A DNA stretch of 58,873 nucleotides from Nephthysia sp036513515 (lineage in GTDB: Bacteria; Chloroflexota; Dormibacteria; Dormibacterales; Dormibacteraceae), in NCBI GenBank assembly GCA_036513515.1, contig DATBYW010000336.1, positions 1 through 58,873 of the forward strand, read 5' to 3'. The translations under genes were made by a program, and so were the position numbers. The notes beneath the pieces are model-generated. The model saw only the letters and a list, made by a program, of their open reading frames with translations. It was not told the DNA's origin and searched no databases. Below are positions 58,840 through 58,873 of this stretch, piece by piece. How positions within the stretch are numbered: position 1 is the first letter of the stretch; each line of letters opens with the position of its first letter.

Positions 58840-58873
58840 ATGAGAGGCAGGCCTGGTCCGACTTGGAGCATCT
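58840..58873 (+). CDS. Start of a gene cut by the window end
   Basis: ATG at 58840 follows GAAGGAG by nine bases and opens MRGRPGPTWSI before the sequence ends. Nothing can be said about its product; the start is supported by the ribosome site alone. Confidence 0.5.
   Translation, partial: MRGRPGPTWSI

Noticed and set aside
58560..58871. Minus-strand ORF at the window end
   Set aside because: Arg-rich shadow composition with no ribosome site; it opposes the well-supported start at 58840.
1..58873. CRISPR arrays, rRNA genes, insertion sequences or prophage genes
   Set aside because: No evenly spaced repeats, rRNA-like sequence, transposase, integrase or phage structural gene was seen.

Overview
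The window is GC-rich DNA (about two thirds G+C by eye) from a free-living, probably soil, terrabacterial-type bacterium. Pointers are a 7-TM UPF0182 protein, a class F sortase, a GH15 trehalase-like enzyme, a DUF2252 protein, a Gram-positive-type SOS box (GAAC-N4-GTTC) and tryptophan-rich WDG repeats. Gene content fits Chloroflexota, Candidatus Dormibacterota or a deep Actinomycetota relative; I cannot fix the phylum without a search. Coding density is high and many starts are coupled (ATGA, TGATG).

Region 1 (1-7.2 kb) is accessory. Two alpha/beta hydrolases flank a PadR repressor with a palindromic candidate operator. A decayed esterase remnant, a repeat carrying 14-bp tandem units and a tRNA-Gly 3' half follow. 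Then comes an islet-like divergent pair, an O-methyltransferase and an XRE/NB-ARC/TPR regulator. A second copy of the repeat abuts an intact tRNA-Pro(GGG). Region 2 (7.3-17.4 kb) holds a sigma factor, a short-chain dehydrogenase, two convergent GT4 glycosyltransferases (one with an anomalous start and end), a kinase-phosphatase ORF running in frame into a CBS protein, a second PadR, a sortase and a solute-binding lipoprotein behind a coupled leader ORF. Region 3 (17.4-27.5 kb) is mostly housekeeping: CbpM/DnaJ, a thioesterase, prolyl-tRNA synthetase, adenylate kinase, inorganic pyrophosphatase, a GH15 hydrolase, a histidine phosphatase and DUF2252.

Region 4 (27.6-39.0 kb) is the most coherent system: a tightly packed seven-gene minus-strand operon. 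In transcription order it encodes a GlpD-like dehydrogenase, a stand-alone IolC-C/DUF2090 aldolase-like protein, an RpiB-transaldolase fusion, transketolase, a HAD-IIA phosphatase, an FGGY kinase and an AraM-type glycerol-1-phosphate dehydrogenase. A GpsA-like dehydrogenase is divergent. The set reads as phosphorylation and oxidation of a polyol, followed by isomerisation and entry into the non-oxidative pentose phosphate pathway. The substrate cannot be read from sequence; tetritols or pentitols are my best inference.

Region 5 (39-58.9 kb) has an acetyltransferase, a VOC protein, a PH-domain membrane pair, membrane and secreted proteins, a DUF2207 protein split in two after a WDG-repeat module, at least two recognisable pseudogene remnants plus a third likely one, AAMDC and UPF0182 genes, an SOS-type dinB, a quinone oxidoreductase, a serine hydrolase, a secreted phosphatase-like protein and the start of one more gene. 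GC-rich hairpins of one style sit at convergent gene junctions through the window, and in two cases they appear to have been absorbed into the C-termini of neighbouring proteins.
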